From: Deltaproteobacteria bacterium
Lineage (GTDB): Bacteria; Desulfobacterota; Desulfuromonadia; Desulfuromonadales; Geopsychrobacteraceae
Direction: 5' to 3'
Length of the DNA stretch: 38,952 nucleotides
NCBI GenBank assembly: GCA_024280335.1
Contig: JAJRQI010000047.1
Location: 1-38,952 of the forward strand
Both the position numbers and the translations under genes were made by a program. Shown one piece after another: positions 1 through 8,045 of this stretch. Numbering within the stretch: position 1 is the first letter of the stretch; every line of letters starts with the position of its first letter. The notes under the pieces are model-generated. The model was not told where the DNA came from, did not search any database, and saw only the letters and a list, made by a program, of their open reading frames with translations.

Positions 1-246
1 CTATGGACTTTAGTCCAAGCCTTTCAGGTGCTACTCGTTTGTCGTCATTCCCGCGAAGGCGGGAATCCAGTGTTTTTAAGACGCGTGGATCCCCGCTTTC
101 GCGAGGATGACGGTCTTTGATCTTGGTTTTAAGGGACTTTCGGTCCCCATCAAACCTCTGCACTTTAGTGCAGAGTGGTTTAGTTTGTGATCTCAGGAAA
201 ATTTGACCGGCTGCTGTTATTTTTGGAATATGAATGGAGGCTGTAA
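1..246. other. Non-coding leader with short palindromes
   Basis: No gene is supported here. The stretch holds a dispersed palindromic repeat (43-112) and several very short hairpins of similar design: TGGACTTTAGTCCA near the left edge, GGGACTTTCGGTCCC at about 133-147, and an arm-perfect 9-bp palindrome at 156-175 (CTCTGCACT, two bases, AGTGCAGAG). The last could end transcription of a gene lying to the left, but it is followed by only a weak T-rich run. A clear GGAGG ribosome binding site at 236-240 belongs to the next gene. Confidence 0.6.
43..112. repeat. Dispersed palindromic repeat, family A, copy 1
   Basis: The left part reads CGTCATTCCCGCGAAGGCGG and the right part ends in CGCGAGGATGACG, so the ends are complementary and the first 28 bases also form their own hairpin. 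A second copy lies at 28807-28886 between thiolase 2 and had. This type of CATTCCCGCGAAGGCGGGAATCC element is a widespread REP-like repeat in proteobacteria (recollection). It carries no ORF. Confidence 0.8.
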
Positions 247-1755
247 ATGACAATCGAACAGGCATTGGATGCTTTAAAACCCCATCGATCTCAGGTTCCG
301 ATGCAGGCTCTAAACTATATCCGCAGCAACTGGGATAAGGCTGAACCTGCGTTGTTGGCGGAGCTGGATCTCTGCCTTGCCGACCCGCTGTTAGAGGAGC
401 GTTCGGCCCTGTTTATTTATGCCGTCTATCTGTGTGCGGAGATGCGCTGTTACGCAGCGTTTAAACGGTATATGGCAATATGTCGCTTGCCGGATTTGCT
501 GCGGGAATCCCTGATTGGCGACGTTTTGACCGAACATCTGCCGGAGATGCTGGCACGTACCTGTGCCGGTCAATCCGAGGTACTTAAAGGTCTGGTGGAG
601 GACGAGTCGGTCTATGAATTTGCCCGCTCCGCCGGGTTGGATGCCCTGCACAATTTGTTTATTATTGATGCTTTGCCGCAGGATGAATTGAACCGCTATT
701 GCATCGATCTGTTGACACAGCGACTGGCCAAAAGACCTTCTTATCTATGGGATGCCGCCATCACTCTTGCCGAGAAGCTCCGCTTATTGGATGCTCTGCC
801 TTTGATTGAAACGGCTTATAAGTGTGGCTGGGCAAATCCCGGTATGCAATCCCTCAAATCGGTTGAAGACGCAATCGTGCAACCCTTGACAGCCGTAGAG
901 TTGAATGGCTGGCGTGAAAAGGTTGAAAATTTCAAGACTGAGCGTGAAATGGATTTTTTTGTTCGCAACTGGTCGGAAGAGGATTCAGACTCCAGAGAGT
1001 TTTCGGACCGCCTTCTGCAGGAGGCCAAGGCTGCCAGGCATAAAAAGTCGCGTCCGGCGGCGGCCAAAATCGGCAGGAATGCCCCCTGTCCCTGTGGAAG
1101 CGGCAAGAAGTACAAAAAATGCTGCATCTTTAAAAAACATACACGCACAGAAGAGCCTGAGACCTTAAGCGTTGGTCCGGTCAACAAGGCGGATGAATGG
1201 ATTGCTGCCGGATACTACTACCGCAATCAATCCGCAGGCTACAAAGCGCTCTGTTGTTGGTTTCATGGCTGGCAGGCGGTCGAAAATATTCTTCCCGCGA
1301 CTGTTCGCGACCCTGGCAGTAGTGAGTGTGATCGCTTGTGCCCCAGTAGTGATTTTTTCAGCAACTGGCTTCAGGATTATCTGTCGCTGCTTGAGGATAA
1401 TCTGCAGCGAGATCTCTTGACCGTGAAAAACGGCCTGATCTTTTGCCAGCGCGTGATCGCGCGTTTCTCGGATATGCGGTGCCTGCTGATGAATAACTTC
1501 ACCGAGACAACAGCGTATCTGTTGGTGGCTCTCGGCAAATCTAAACAAGCATTTTCACTGTTGGAGAAGATGATAACAGAGCAGCCAGGCAGTGCTCAGG
1601 GCTATGTGGTCCTTGCCGCGCTGTTGAGTGTGGATGCGCAGCGTTTCCAATTGCCACCTGATCATGTTCGAGCTCGTCAGCTTTTGCGCCAGGCACAGGA
1701 ACATGCCGACGATTGTGACGCTTGGGATGTGGCCTTGCGGTTGCAGGACTTATAG
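247..1755 (+). CDS. SEC-C motif protein with helical repeat regions
   Basis: Protein of 502 residues preceded by a strong GGAGG site with a 6-base spacing, which fixes the ATG. Around residues 275-296 it contains a SEC-C motif (GRNAPCPCGSGKKYKKCC), the short zinc-binding C-x-C-x8-C-C signature first seen at the end of SecA and also found in many unrelated proteins. The N-terminal ~230 residues and the C-terminal ~130 residues are rich in helix-like, TPR-like leucine/alanine periodicity. It has no signal peptide or membrane segment, so it is probably cytoplasmic. It is monocistronic, with no functional link to the neighbours. The molecular function is not recognisable beyond the zinc motif. 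Confidence 0.85.
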   Translation: MTIEQALDALKPHRSQVPMQALNYIRSNWDKAEPALLAELDLCLADPLLEERSALFIYAVYLCAEMRCYAAFKRYMAICRLPDLLRESLIGDVLTEHLPEMLARTCAGQSEVLKGLVEDESVYEFARSAGLDALHNLFIIDALPQDELNRYCIDLLTQRLAKRPSYLWDAAITLAEKLRLLDALPLIETAYKCGWANPGMQSLKSVEDAIVQPLTAVELNGWREKVENFKTEREMDFFVRNWSEEDSDSREFSDRLLQEAKAARHKKSRPAAAKIGRNAPCPCGSGKKYKKCCIFKKHTRTEEPETLSVGPVNKADEWIAAGYYYRNQSAGYKALCCWFHGWQAVENILPATVRDPGSSECDRLCPSSDFFSNWLQDYLSLLEDNLQRDLLTVKNGLIFCQRVIARFSDMRCLLMNNFTETTAYLLVALGKSKQAFSLLEKMITEQPGSAQGYVVLAALLSVDAQRFQLPPDHVRARQLLRQAQEHADDCDAWDVALRLQDL

Positions 1756-2120
1756 CTAGTATCGGGACATTATCTCTTCATATTTGAGCAAGCGTTCCGC
1801 CCTCTTTTTCTGGCCTCAAGACTGAGCTTAGGGTCACATCGAAAGCGCCGGTAAAAGCTGGCATGGATCGGGCGTTGAAAGTCTGCTACCTGGTAACGAT
1901 TAGCGACCAGCCGTGACCCCGAGTCATGCCGTCGCCGGGGATCTGCAAGTGCAGCAGCAACATCAACCCCCTTTCCCCCGCCACTGATGGATAGCAATAT
2001 AGCATATCAAGGCTTTGCTTTAAGGCGGTGCCTCACTGCGCTCCCCTGAAACTCATTGCATTCTTCACAGTAAAAGACCTATAATTATCCCTATAAAAAG
2101 ATCTCAAAAAGGAGCTTGTT
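1756..2120. other. Intergenic stretch, mostly unassigned
   Basis: Between the SEC-C gene and the first toxin-antitoxin pair. Open frames of under 80 codons exist on the minus strand but have no ribosome binding site and no recognisable family. The last 70 bases hold the toxin-antitoxin promoter. Nothing else was identified in it. Confidence 0.5.
2056..2085 (+). promoter_or_regulatory. Sigma70-like promoter of the Phd/RelE-type module
   Basis: A -35 box TTGCAT (2056-2061) and a perfect -10 box TATAAT (2080-2085) are separated by 18 bp. The antitoxin ATG follows at 2121 with an AAGGAG site. Confidence 0.65.
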
Positions 2121-2366
2121 ATGGATACAATTCTCGCATCCGCCTCAGTCAGCATCAGTGACCTGAAAAAAAATCCGAGCCGCGTTATTCTCGAAGCCGA
2201 AGGAGCGCCCGTCGCGATTTTAAACCACAACAAGCCGAGCGCTTACCTGGTTCCAGCCGAAACCTTCGAAGCCGTTCTGGAAAAACTCGAAGAGTACGAG
2301 TTGGCAACGCTGGTTGAGGACAGGGCTGACGAAGCCAGCGTAAAGGTCAGCCTTGATGAGTTATGA
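2121..2366 (+). CDS. Antitoxin, Phd/YefM (StbD-like) family
   Basis: An 81-residue protein starting behind AAAAAGGAG. The N-terminal half (SVSISDLKKNPSRVILEAEG, then a PVAILNHNKPSAYLVP stretch) is the Phd/YefM fold that binds operator DNA and neutralises the toxin. The acidic C-terminal tail is the expected toxin-wrapping segment. Its stop codon overlaps the start of the toxin gene, the usual coupling in these modules. The pair is expected to repress its own promoter at 2056-2085. The family is clear; the precise subfamily (StbD against YefM) is inferred. Confidence 0.9.
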   Translation: MDTILASASVSISDLKKNPSRVILEAEGAPVAILNHNKPSAYLVPAETFEAVLEKLEEYELATLVEDRADEASVKVSLDEL

Positions 2367-2640
2367 GCTGGCGTTCAAGGAATCTGCGTTGAAGGAGTGG
2401 CGTAAGCTCGATAAGTCTGTTCAAAACCAGTTCAAGAAGAAACTGGCTGAGCGGCTCGAACAGCCACACATTGAAGCTGATCGCTTACGCAACCTGCCGG
2501 ACTGTTACAAAATCAAGCTGAGAAACGCCGGTTATCGGCTGGTCTATCAGGTTGAAGATCAGCAAATTTTAGTGACGGTGGTCGCTGTCGGGCGCAGGGA
2601 TCGCCTCTCGGTGTATCGCTCAGCAAAGAATCGTACCTGA
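2356..2640 (+). CDS. Toxin, RelE/StbE-like mRNA interferase
   Basis: A 94-residue protein. The ATG at 2356 is preferred over the TTG three bases before. It overlaps the antitoxin by 11 bases. The sequence YELAFKESALKEWRKLD, then RLRNLPDCYKIKLRNAGYRL, then VTVVAVGRRDR is the RelE/ParE fold as seen in RelE and StbE toxins. Such proteins cleave mRNA at the ribosome. The basic residues in the middle and the late Arg/Tyr residues (GRRDRLSVY) are those expected in this family. It ends one base before the convergent AOR gene, with no obvious terminator between them. Confidence 0.9.
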   Translation: MSYELAFKESALKEWRKLDKSVQNQFKKKLAERLEQPHIEADRLRNLPDCYKIKLRNAGYRLVYQVEDQQILVTVVAVGRRDRLSVYRSAKNRT

Positions 2641-2641
2641 T

Positions 2642-4966
2642 CTACCCCCCTGAAACATAGGAAATCAGGCTGATTTCGCTGTCGTTCGGAATCTCGGTCT
2701 GATCTTCACCCGCCAGGATCATCTTGTCGTTGATTACTATGTTGAGGTTCGGATCGTTCAGCAGTTCATTCGCTTCCGGCAGTTTTTGCCGCAGAAGTTC
2801 GCGCAGTTCTCCCAAGTGTGCGACCTGCTGGTCGATGATGATGCATTGTTCCGGTGCGCCGGGTAGCGCGCAGGGCAGTTTGATGCTGATGCTGTAGCCG
2901 GTGACCAGCTGCGAGAGTTGGCAGTGCCAGTCGCTTGCCGGGAGGCCTTCGCGGTTGAGTCCGGTCAGCTGGTAAAAGCGCTGCTTGAGCGCGGCAAACT
3001 GCTGCCGGTCGATCTTCTCCCCCTTGAACGGCCCGACCTTGATCGGTTCATCGAACCAGCGATCCGGCAAACTGTCGTCGGCGCCGCGCAGGCCGAGGCG
3101 GAAGTTGAGCATCCGTTCCAGCCCGGTGATATTGCGACCGATATCATCCAGTTGCGCAGCGGTGAAATCGAGCTGGGTTAATTCACTCAGCTGGATGGCA
3201 AAATCTTTCAGGTCAGGGGTTGAGGGTGAATTGAACAGCTTGGTGTTGAAGCGGCACATGCCGATCGAATCTCCGGCGGCAAAGGTGTTTTCACAGCGCC
3301 GCACCGCGTATTCCTTGCCTGCATAGGCGGTCGGTTCGGGAGCGACCACGCCGCCGTAGAGGGCGGTTTTGAAATCGGCGTCATCGTTGATACGGGCGTT
3401 GATCTCCAGGGTGACCCGGTTGCGCAGGTGGTCCATGCCGCGGGTAGCTACCGCCAGCCCCAGGGCGAAGGCCTTGAGAATCCGCGAGTCGTGGGGATCG
3501 GACTGAAACAGTCCCTTGGAGGCCATGCAATAGTTCAGTGCTTCCGCCGGGTACTTGCCCTGTTCGACGGCACGGCTGGAGGCGGCGATGGTGTCACCGA
3601 AGCCTTGCCGTTTTGCAGTCATGAACAGCAACTGCTCAATAATCGGATAATTGCCCCAACTCAGATCGAGTCCACCGGTGGTCTGTTGGTCGATGATGTT
3701 GCGCTGGTAGAGTTCCATCGCCCAAGCGATGGCGCTGCCGGTGCTGGAGGCGTCAAGCGCCAGATCGTTGAGGATGTTGTTCAGCCTTAAAACCTGCTCC
3801 GGCTCCTTGATGCCGATATTGGGGCCGAACTTGCCGACGATGATGTATTCCGGGCCTTCTCCCTTATCGTACTTATCGAAGTTACCGTCGTTGTTGATGC
3901 CGTTGTACGTTCGCTTTTTATGATGCTCCAGAGCGCTCTGTTCTTTGTCGTAGCTGGCGTTGCCGTTCAGACCGGTCAGGGCGCTGGCCCCCCAGCCGCC
4001 TTTGCCGCCGGGCAGCATGTCATTGTTGGCCCGGCAACAGACCGGACATTTGTAGCAGCCGCTCATCCCTGGACGATAGGGGTCAAAGTTGTCGGCGTCG
4101 AGGCTGTCGTACCAGGTGGTCTCCTGGTTGTTCTTGGTCCCCATGGCCCCGAGCACCCGGCTCGGTTTATACAGAAACGGTGTGCCGACCTTTTTCAGTG
4201 CATTCTGCACCACGCTGGCGGCGAGGATCTTTTTGCCGATTTCGCGATTTTTCTGTTTGTAGTCGGCCGAAAGTTCAATGTCCGGCCCCTTGCCCTGGAT
4301 GAGGATCGCCTTCAGCTGCAGCGCGCCCATCTTGGCACCGCCGCCGCCACGGGCCCAGATCGCTTTTTCTCCCGCCATGATGCCGCTGCAGAGTACTTGA
4401 TTCTCACCGGCGCTGCTGATCCGCGCCATCGCCATGTCTTTGCGCTCATGGCAGTCGAAATCCCGCTCGATCGCGGCAGTGAATTCAATATTGTCCATGC
4501 CGCGATAGGGATCGGCATCGATAAAATCGATCCGCTCCTGCTCAATCTTGAGCAGGGTCCACTGCGGGTTGCGACCGTAGAGAACCAGATGGTCGTAGCC
4601 GTGGCGCTTGAGATAGCTGGGAAAAAAATCTCCGGCATTGCTGTCGAGAATCGCGCGACTCTCCGGTGAGCGACTGGTGACGTTGCCGCGGGTGGCACCC
4701 GGCATATTGCCGGTTAAAACTCCGGCACCGAAGATCAGCGGCACTTCGGGGTCGAGCGCGTCCTTTTCTTCCTGCAGCAGATTGTAGAGCAGGTACATGT
4801 TGCCGCCGCGGCCGGCCAGAAAATGACGGACGGCATCCAGCGGCAGGTAGCCGCGCCGGCAGCTGCGTTGTTCGAGGTCAACGAAGAGTACTGCCCCCTG
4901 ACTTGGGTATTGGGGAGTCTGATGCATTCGGCGCAAAAGTTGCGTTACCCGCTGTCTGATATCCAT
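2642..4966 (-). CDS. Aldehyde:ferredoxin oxidoreductase with C-terminal MoaD/ThiS-like domain
   Basis: A 774-residue protein. I chose the ATG at 4964-4966, preceded by GCGAGGAT, over an upstream in-frame codon that would run into the neighbouring gene. Residues ~25-220 are the AOR N-terminal bis-pterin domain. The [4Fe-4S] ligands are seen as C304-x2-C307-x3-C311 and C571 in a DSIGMC context. Residues ~690-774 form a ubiquitin-like MoaD/ThiS-type domain ending in exactly ...SYVSGG, the Gly-Gly tail that is thiocarboxylated in molybdopterin synthesis. AORs carry tungsten (or Mo) and oxidise aldehydes to acids with ferredoxin. MoaD-like genes next to AOR genes are known; a fusion keeps the sulfur carrier in cis. 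It is about 85 residues longer than a plain AOR of this clade. A BamB-type benzoyl-CoA reductase role is unlikely: the sequence does not resemble BamB closely and no Bam partner subunits are present. Confidence 0.9.
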   Translation of the reverse strand: MDIRQRVTQLLRRMHQTPQYPSQGAVLFVDLEQRSCRRGYLPLDAVRHFLAGRGGNMYLLYNLLQEEKDALDPEVPLIFGAGVLTGNMPGATRGNVTSRSPESRAILDSNAGDFFPSYLKRHGYDHLVLYGRNPQWTLLKIEQERIDFIDADPYRGMDNIEFTAAIERDFDCHERKDMAMARISSAGENQVLCSGIMAGEKAIWARGGGGAKMGALQLKAILIQGKGPDIELSADYKQKNREIGKKILAASVVQNALKKVGTPFLYKPSRVLGAMGTKNNQETTWYDSLDADNFDPYRPGMSGCYKCPVCCRANNDMLPGGKGGWGASALTGLNGNASYDKEQSALEHHKKRTYNGINNDGNFDKYDKGEGPEYIIVGKFGPNIGIKEPEQVLRLNNILNDLALDASSTGSAIAWAMELYQRNIIDQQTTGGLDLSWGNYPIIEQLLFMTAKRQGFGDTIAASSRAVEQGKYPAEALNYCMASKGLFQSDPHDSRILKAFALGLAVATRGMDHLRNRVTLEINARINDDADFKTALYGGVVAPEPTAYAGKEYAVRRCENTFAAGDSIGMCRFNTKLFNSPSTPDLKDFAIQLSELTQLDFTAAQLDDIGRNITGLERMLNFRLGLRGADDSLPDRWFDEPIKVGPFKGEKIDRQQFAALKQRFYQLTGLNREGLPASDWHCQLSQLVTGYSISIKLPCALPGAPEQCIIIDQQVAHLGELRELLRQKLPEANELLNDPNLNIVINDKMILAGEDQTEIPNDSEISLISYVSGG

Positions 4967-5006
4967 TTTATCCTCGCAAAAAAGCTGTTCTGTCTGGGTT
5001 TTGAAA

Positions 5007-5660
5007 CTATGGTGTCTGCGCATCAGCCCCGAAATCACCACCGGCATTCTCTCCAAGCAGTTTAGGATTGTACTTCTTGTAGGTGGCAGTAATCTCCGCG
5101 AACGGGACATCGGCAAAGGAGCCGTGCTCATGGACATATTCCAGATGCTTGCGTTGGTCGGCATCAAAGGGATGAAAAATCGAATCGTCCCGGCCGTTGA
5201 ATTCCAGCGGCATGACCCGGAATTTGGTACAGAGCTCCAGGTTGAAGGCGGGGGTCGATTTGACCCACGTCCCTTGCAGATAAAATTCGCAGAAGGCGTG
5301 CCAGCGCATCAGCTTGCTGCCATTCATTTCAAGCAAGCGGGGGGTGATCAGATGGTTGGTGACGTCGGCAAAACCGACCCGTGAGGGGATCCCCAGGGCG
5401 CGGCCGCAGGCGGCCAGCAGTGATGCTTTGGAAATGCAAAAGCCGTAACCGTTGCGCAATACGCTGCTGGCCCGATACATCTGCGGATCACCATAATTGA
5501 GATAGGGGGTGTAGCGGACGCCGTCACGCACCCGGTAATACAGGGCGATGGCCTTCTCGCGCTGTGACTGCGCCGGGCGGACGGTTTCTTCCGCATAGGT
5601 TCTGATGCTGACCGCAGCACTGTCGATAAACTCCGCACTTTGCAGAAAAGCTTGATTCAT
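5007..5660 (-). CDS. Transglutaminase-like superfamily protein
   Basis: A 217-residue cytoplasmic-looking protein with no signal peptide. The transglutaminase-like core runs from ~35 to ~145: helix, then YTPYL, then the nucleophile region NGYGFCISKASLLAACGRALG (Cys75), then RWHAFCEFYLQGTWV (His121). The third catalytic acid, normally an Asp after the Trp-Val strand, is not obvious (KSTPAFN is found there). The gene sits 40 bases upstream of the AOR-MoaD gene on the same strand and is probably cotranscribed. The start at 5660 has only a weak AGGCTG site. The pairing hints at a role in AOR maturation or substrate processing, but that is inference; members of this fold include proteases, peptide N-glycanases and true crosslinkers. 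Confidence 0.8.
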   Translation of the reverse strand: MNQAFLQSAEFIDSAAVSIRTYAEETVRPAQSQREKAIALYYRVRDGVRYTPYLNYGDPQMYRASSVLRNGYGFCISKASLLAACGRALGIPSRVGFADVTNHLITPRLLEMNGSKLMRWHAFCEFYLQGTWVKSTPAFNLELCTKFRVMPLEFNGRDDSIFHPFDADQRKHLEYVHEHGSFADVPFAEITATYKKYNPKLLGENAGGDFGADAQTP

Positions 5661-5689
5661 CAGCCTTTAAACCTCTGTCTAGAGGAGAT

Positions 5690-6115
5690 TCAGAGCAGTA
5701 AAACCGGACACTTGACCGCACGAACCACCTGGTTTACCACCGAGCCAAACATAACATCACGGAATCCACCGCCGCCGGGGTGGCGACCAGCGATCACCAG
5801 CTGAATCTTCTGCTCCCTGGCAATGCGCAGAATCACCTCTTCGGGGGTGCCGAGTTCGAGCTGTAAGGTCGGGTTAAAACCGGCATCCTGAAATGGCTTG
5901 GCCAACTTCTCAAGGATGCGGCCCCCCGATTTCTCGGCCGCTTCATAGACCATATTTTTCTGGATGTCGGGAACCAGGCGCTGGACCAGATGAACATCGA
6001 CGACATGCAACAGCAGAATTTCGCGCGGCATCAGCTCTTTATTGGCAATGACGGCGTCAATGGTGAGCCGGGTCGTTTCAGACTTGTCGACTGGAATTAA
6101 TACTTTCGGGGTCAT
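5690..6115 (-). CDS. Universal stress protein, UspA family
   Basis: A 141-residue single-domain Usp. It begins with the typical KVLIPVDKSE strand and ends with VKCPVLLL. The ATP-binding loop is recognisable as GRHPGGGGF...FGSVVNQV (G-x2-G-x9-G-S type), so it probably binds ATP. An AGGAGACAGAT site precedes the ATG. It follows dctM by 27 bases in the same direction. A UspA-like protein is known to accompany TRAP transporters (TeaD next to TeaABC of Halomonas), where it modulates transport, and this gene is most simply read the same way. Confidence 0.92.
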   Translation of the reverse strand: MTPKVLIPVDKSETTRLTIDAVIANKELMPREILLLHVVDVHLVQRLVPDIQKNMVYEAAEKSGGRILEKLAKPFQDAGFNPTLQLELGTPEEVILRIAREQKIQLVIAGRHPGGGGFRDVMFGSVVNQVVRAVKCPVLLL

Positions 6116-6142
6116 ATCTGTCTCCTAGCCGCTTGTCGATAC

Positions 6143-7429
6143 TCAACCGTAAACCAGTCGCGGCAGGAAGAGAACCAGGTCGGCCCAATAGGTCAGAATC
6201 AACAGGATTGCAATCTGAATAATGAGGAACGGCATGACCGCTTTCGAAACGTAAAGCAGGTTTCGATCGACCGCAGCACCGGAGATATAAAGGCTGACAC
6301 CCAGCGGTGGTGTGCAGTAGCCGATCCCCAGGTTGATGGTCATCAACAGACCGAAGTGCATGGTGTCGATGCCGAAAGAGGCGAGTAACGGCAGAAAAAT
6401 CGGCGTCAGGATCAGGGTTGCCGAAATGATATCCATGAACATGCCGACCACCAGCAACATGAGATTGACTGCCAGCAGGAAAACCCAGGGGGACGAGATC
6501 TGACTGACCACGGCGGTGGCGATTTTATCCGGAATCTGCTCGAAGGTCAGATATTCACCGAACACCGAGGCCCCGGCGACGATCACCAGCAGGGTCGCTG
6601 AGGTGACCGATGAGGAAACAATGACTTTTTTGATGTCGAGGAATTTCATATCCTTGTGGATGAAAACCTCGACAAAAAACGCATAGAAACATGCGACGAC
6701 GGCAGCTTCGTTGGCGGTAAACAGGCCGGAATAGATTCCACCGAAGATCAGTATTGGCAGGCACAGCGCCCAGAAACTCTCCTTGAAAACGGCGACGATC
6801 TCTTTGCCGCTCGGCCGATCCAGGGTTTTGTAGTTTCTGCGTTTACAGTAAAAGTAGGCGTACAGACTCATGGCCACCATGATCATGATGCCCGGGATAA
6901 AGCCGGTCAGAAACAGGGCTTCAATTGGGTCGTTACTGACCATGGCATAAAGGATCATCGCGATCGACGGGGGGATGATGATCCCCAGATTCGGGGCGGT
7001 GGTCATGATGCCGACCGAAAATTTTTCATCATAGCCGTTGTCGATCAGCGCCGGGATCATAAAGCCGCCGATTGCGACCACCGTGGCAACCGTTGATCCT
7101 GAAATTGCGCCAAAAAAGCCGCAGGCCAATACCCCTGCCATGGCTAATCCGCCGGGGAGAAAGCCGACCAGAACATTGGCGGTCTTGATCAATTTGTGCA
7201 CAATCGTGCCGGTGGTCATGATGTTGCCGCAGAGGATGAAAAACAGGACCACCACCAGGGCAAATTTATCCATGCTGCGGTAGAGCACTTCAATGACAAT
7301 TTGCGGGTCGATGCCGAGCATGAAGACCAGGCCGACAGAACCGGTAAAAAAGAGCGCCATGAAGACCGGTACGGTCGAAGCGAGCAGGCCGAGTAGCAGA
7401 AACAGAATTATCAAGTAGTTGGAGTCCAT
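6143..7429 (-). CDS. dctM: TRAP transporter large permease subunit, DctM family
   Basis: A 428-residue polytopic membrane protein of the usual DctM length with about 11-12 hydrophobic segments. Family landmarks are the N-terminal PVFMALFFTGSVGL, then GFFGAISGSTVATVVAIGG, then ITTAPNLG-like MTTAPNLGIIIPPSIAMILY, and near the C-terminus NLGIGYCTPPLGVSLYISG. DctM forms the sodium-driven translocation channel. It lies 41 bases after dctQ and is followed by the uspA-like gene. Substrate cannot be read from the sequence; the neighbourhood suggests an aromatic or other organic acid. Confidence 0.95.
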   Translation of the reverse strand: MDSNYLIILFLLLGLLASTVPVFMALFFTGSVGLVFMLGIDPQIVIEVLYRSMDKFALVVVLFFILCGNIMTTGTIVHKLIKTANVLVGFLPGGLAMAGVLACGFFGAISGSTVATVVAIGGFMIPALIDNGYDEKFSVGIMTTAPNLGIIIPPSIAMILYAMVSNDPIEALFLTGFIPGIMIMVAMSLYAYFYCKRRNYKTLDRPSGKEIVAVFKESFWALCLPILIFGGIYSGLFTANEAAVVACFYAFFVEVFIHKDMKFLDIKKVIVSSSVTSATLLVIVAGASVFGEYLTFEQIPDKIATAVVSQISSPWVFLLAVNLMLLVVGMFMDIISATLILTPIFLPLLASFGIDTMHFGLLMTINLGIGYCTPPLGVSLYISGAAVDRNLLYVSKAVMPFLIIQIAILLILTYWADLVLFLPRLVYG

Positions 7430-7470
7430 AAGGTGTCCGGGCAGTTGAGCAGGGTCGCGGTGAGCGAGCC

Positions 7471-7968
7471 TTAACTGTCAGCCCCCTCCTTCCAGTCTTC
7501 GACCATAACAAGCAGGGTGCGGAAAAACATCATCACTCCCATGGTTGGCAAAACGGCATAAAATATCCATTCAGGGATTTGCAGGCTGGCAGTACGCGCG
7601 TATTCATCCTCATACATCATCATCGTCATCGATCCGCCCAGATAGATCAGAGCTCCGGCAAAAAGCAGTGTTACGGAGTTGGCAAAATGGGCCAGATATT
7701 TCTTCAGTCCCGGGACCATCTGCGGCAGAGCATCAATTCGAATCAGTGAGCGGCCACGAACCGCGACGACGCAGCCGATGTAGGTAGAGAAGTAGATAGT
7801 TTTACGGACCACCTCGTCCGACCAGTAGAGATTGACATCGTTGGTCAGTTTACGCAGCACAACATTGGCCATGGCGACGATCAGGGCGATGCACACCGAA
7901 AGCAATAGAGACCAATCTTCGATGACGATGAAGGCGCGATCAATTTTTTGAACGGTTTTTTTCAGCAT
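7471..7968 (-). CDS. dctQ: TRAP transporter small permease subunit, DctQ family
   Basis: A 165-residue protein with four predicted membrane helices. I chose the ATG at 7966-7968 (MLKKTVQKIDRAF), which gives the normal DctQ start, over an in-frame codon 51 bases earlier. Landmarks are NVVLRKLTNDVNLYWSDEVVR, the typical W-x-E/D-E motif region after the second helix, and a RTLLVMVEDW end. It pairs with DctM as the membrane complex. It is separated from dctP by a strong hairpin (7993-8013), which may explain higher expression of the binding protein. Confidence 0.93.
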   Translation of the reverse strand: MLKKTVQKIDRAFIVIEDWSLLLSVCIALIVAMANVVLRKLTNDVNLYWSDEVVRKTIYFSTYIGCVVAVRGRSLIRIDALPQMVPGLKKYLAHFANSVTLLFAGALIYLGGSMTMMMYEDEYARTASLQIPEWIFYAVLPTMGVMMFFRTLLVMVEDWKEGADS

Positions 7969-7992
7969 AGTGTTGCCCCGGAGAATAAACAA

Positions 7993-8013
7993 CCGGGGAG
8001 CAGAACTCCCCGG
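7993..8013 (-). terminator. Hairpin between dctP and dctQ (attenuator or mRNA stabiliser)
   Basis: Perfect 8-bp stem CCGGGGAG / CTCCCCGG with a five-base loop in the 77-base gap after dctP. There is no long U run, so partial termination or protection of the dctP message is more likely than full termination. This is the usual way to make more periplasmic binding protein than membrane subunits. Confidence 0.65.
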
Positions 8014-8045
8014 CTTCAATCAAAGTACAGAGAAATATTTTTCGG

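Noticed and set aside
1770-1997. 75-codon minus-strand ORF in the first intergenic gap
   Set aside because: No ribosome binding site, no recognised family, and an odd Arg-rich composition; it may be a remnant, but I cannot support it.
3920-4669. 249-codon open frame on the plus strand
   Set aside because: Antisense to the AOR gene, covering its Fe-S Cys region; no ribosome binding site.
2642-4966. AOR as a BamB-type (class II) benzoyl-CoA reductase
   Set aside because: Overall sequence and insertions do not resemble BamB as I recall it, and no bamC-I genes are present. A general aldehyde oxidoreductase fits better.
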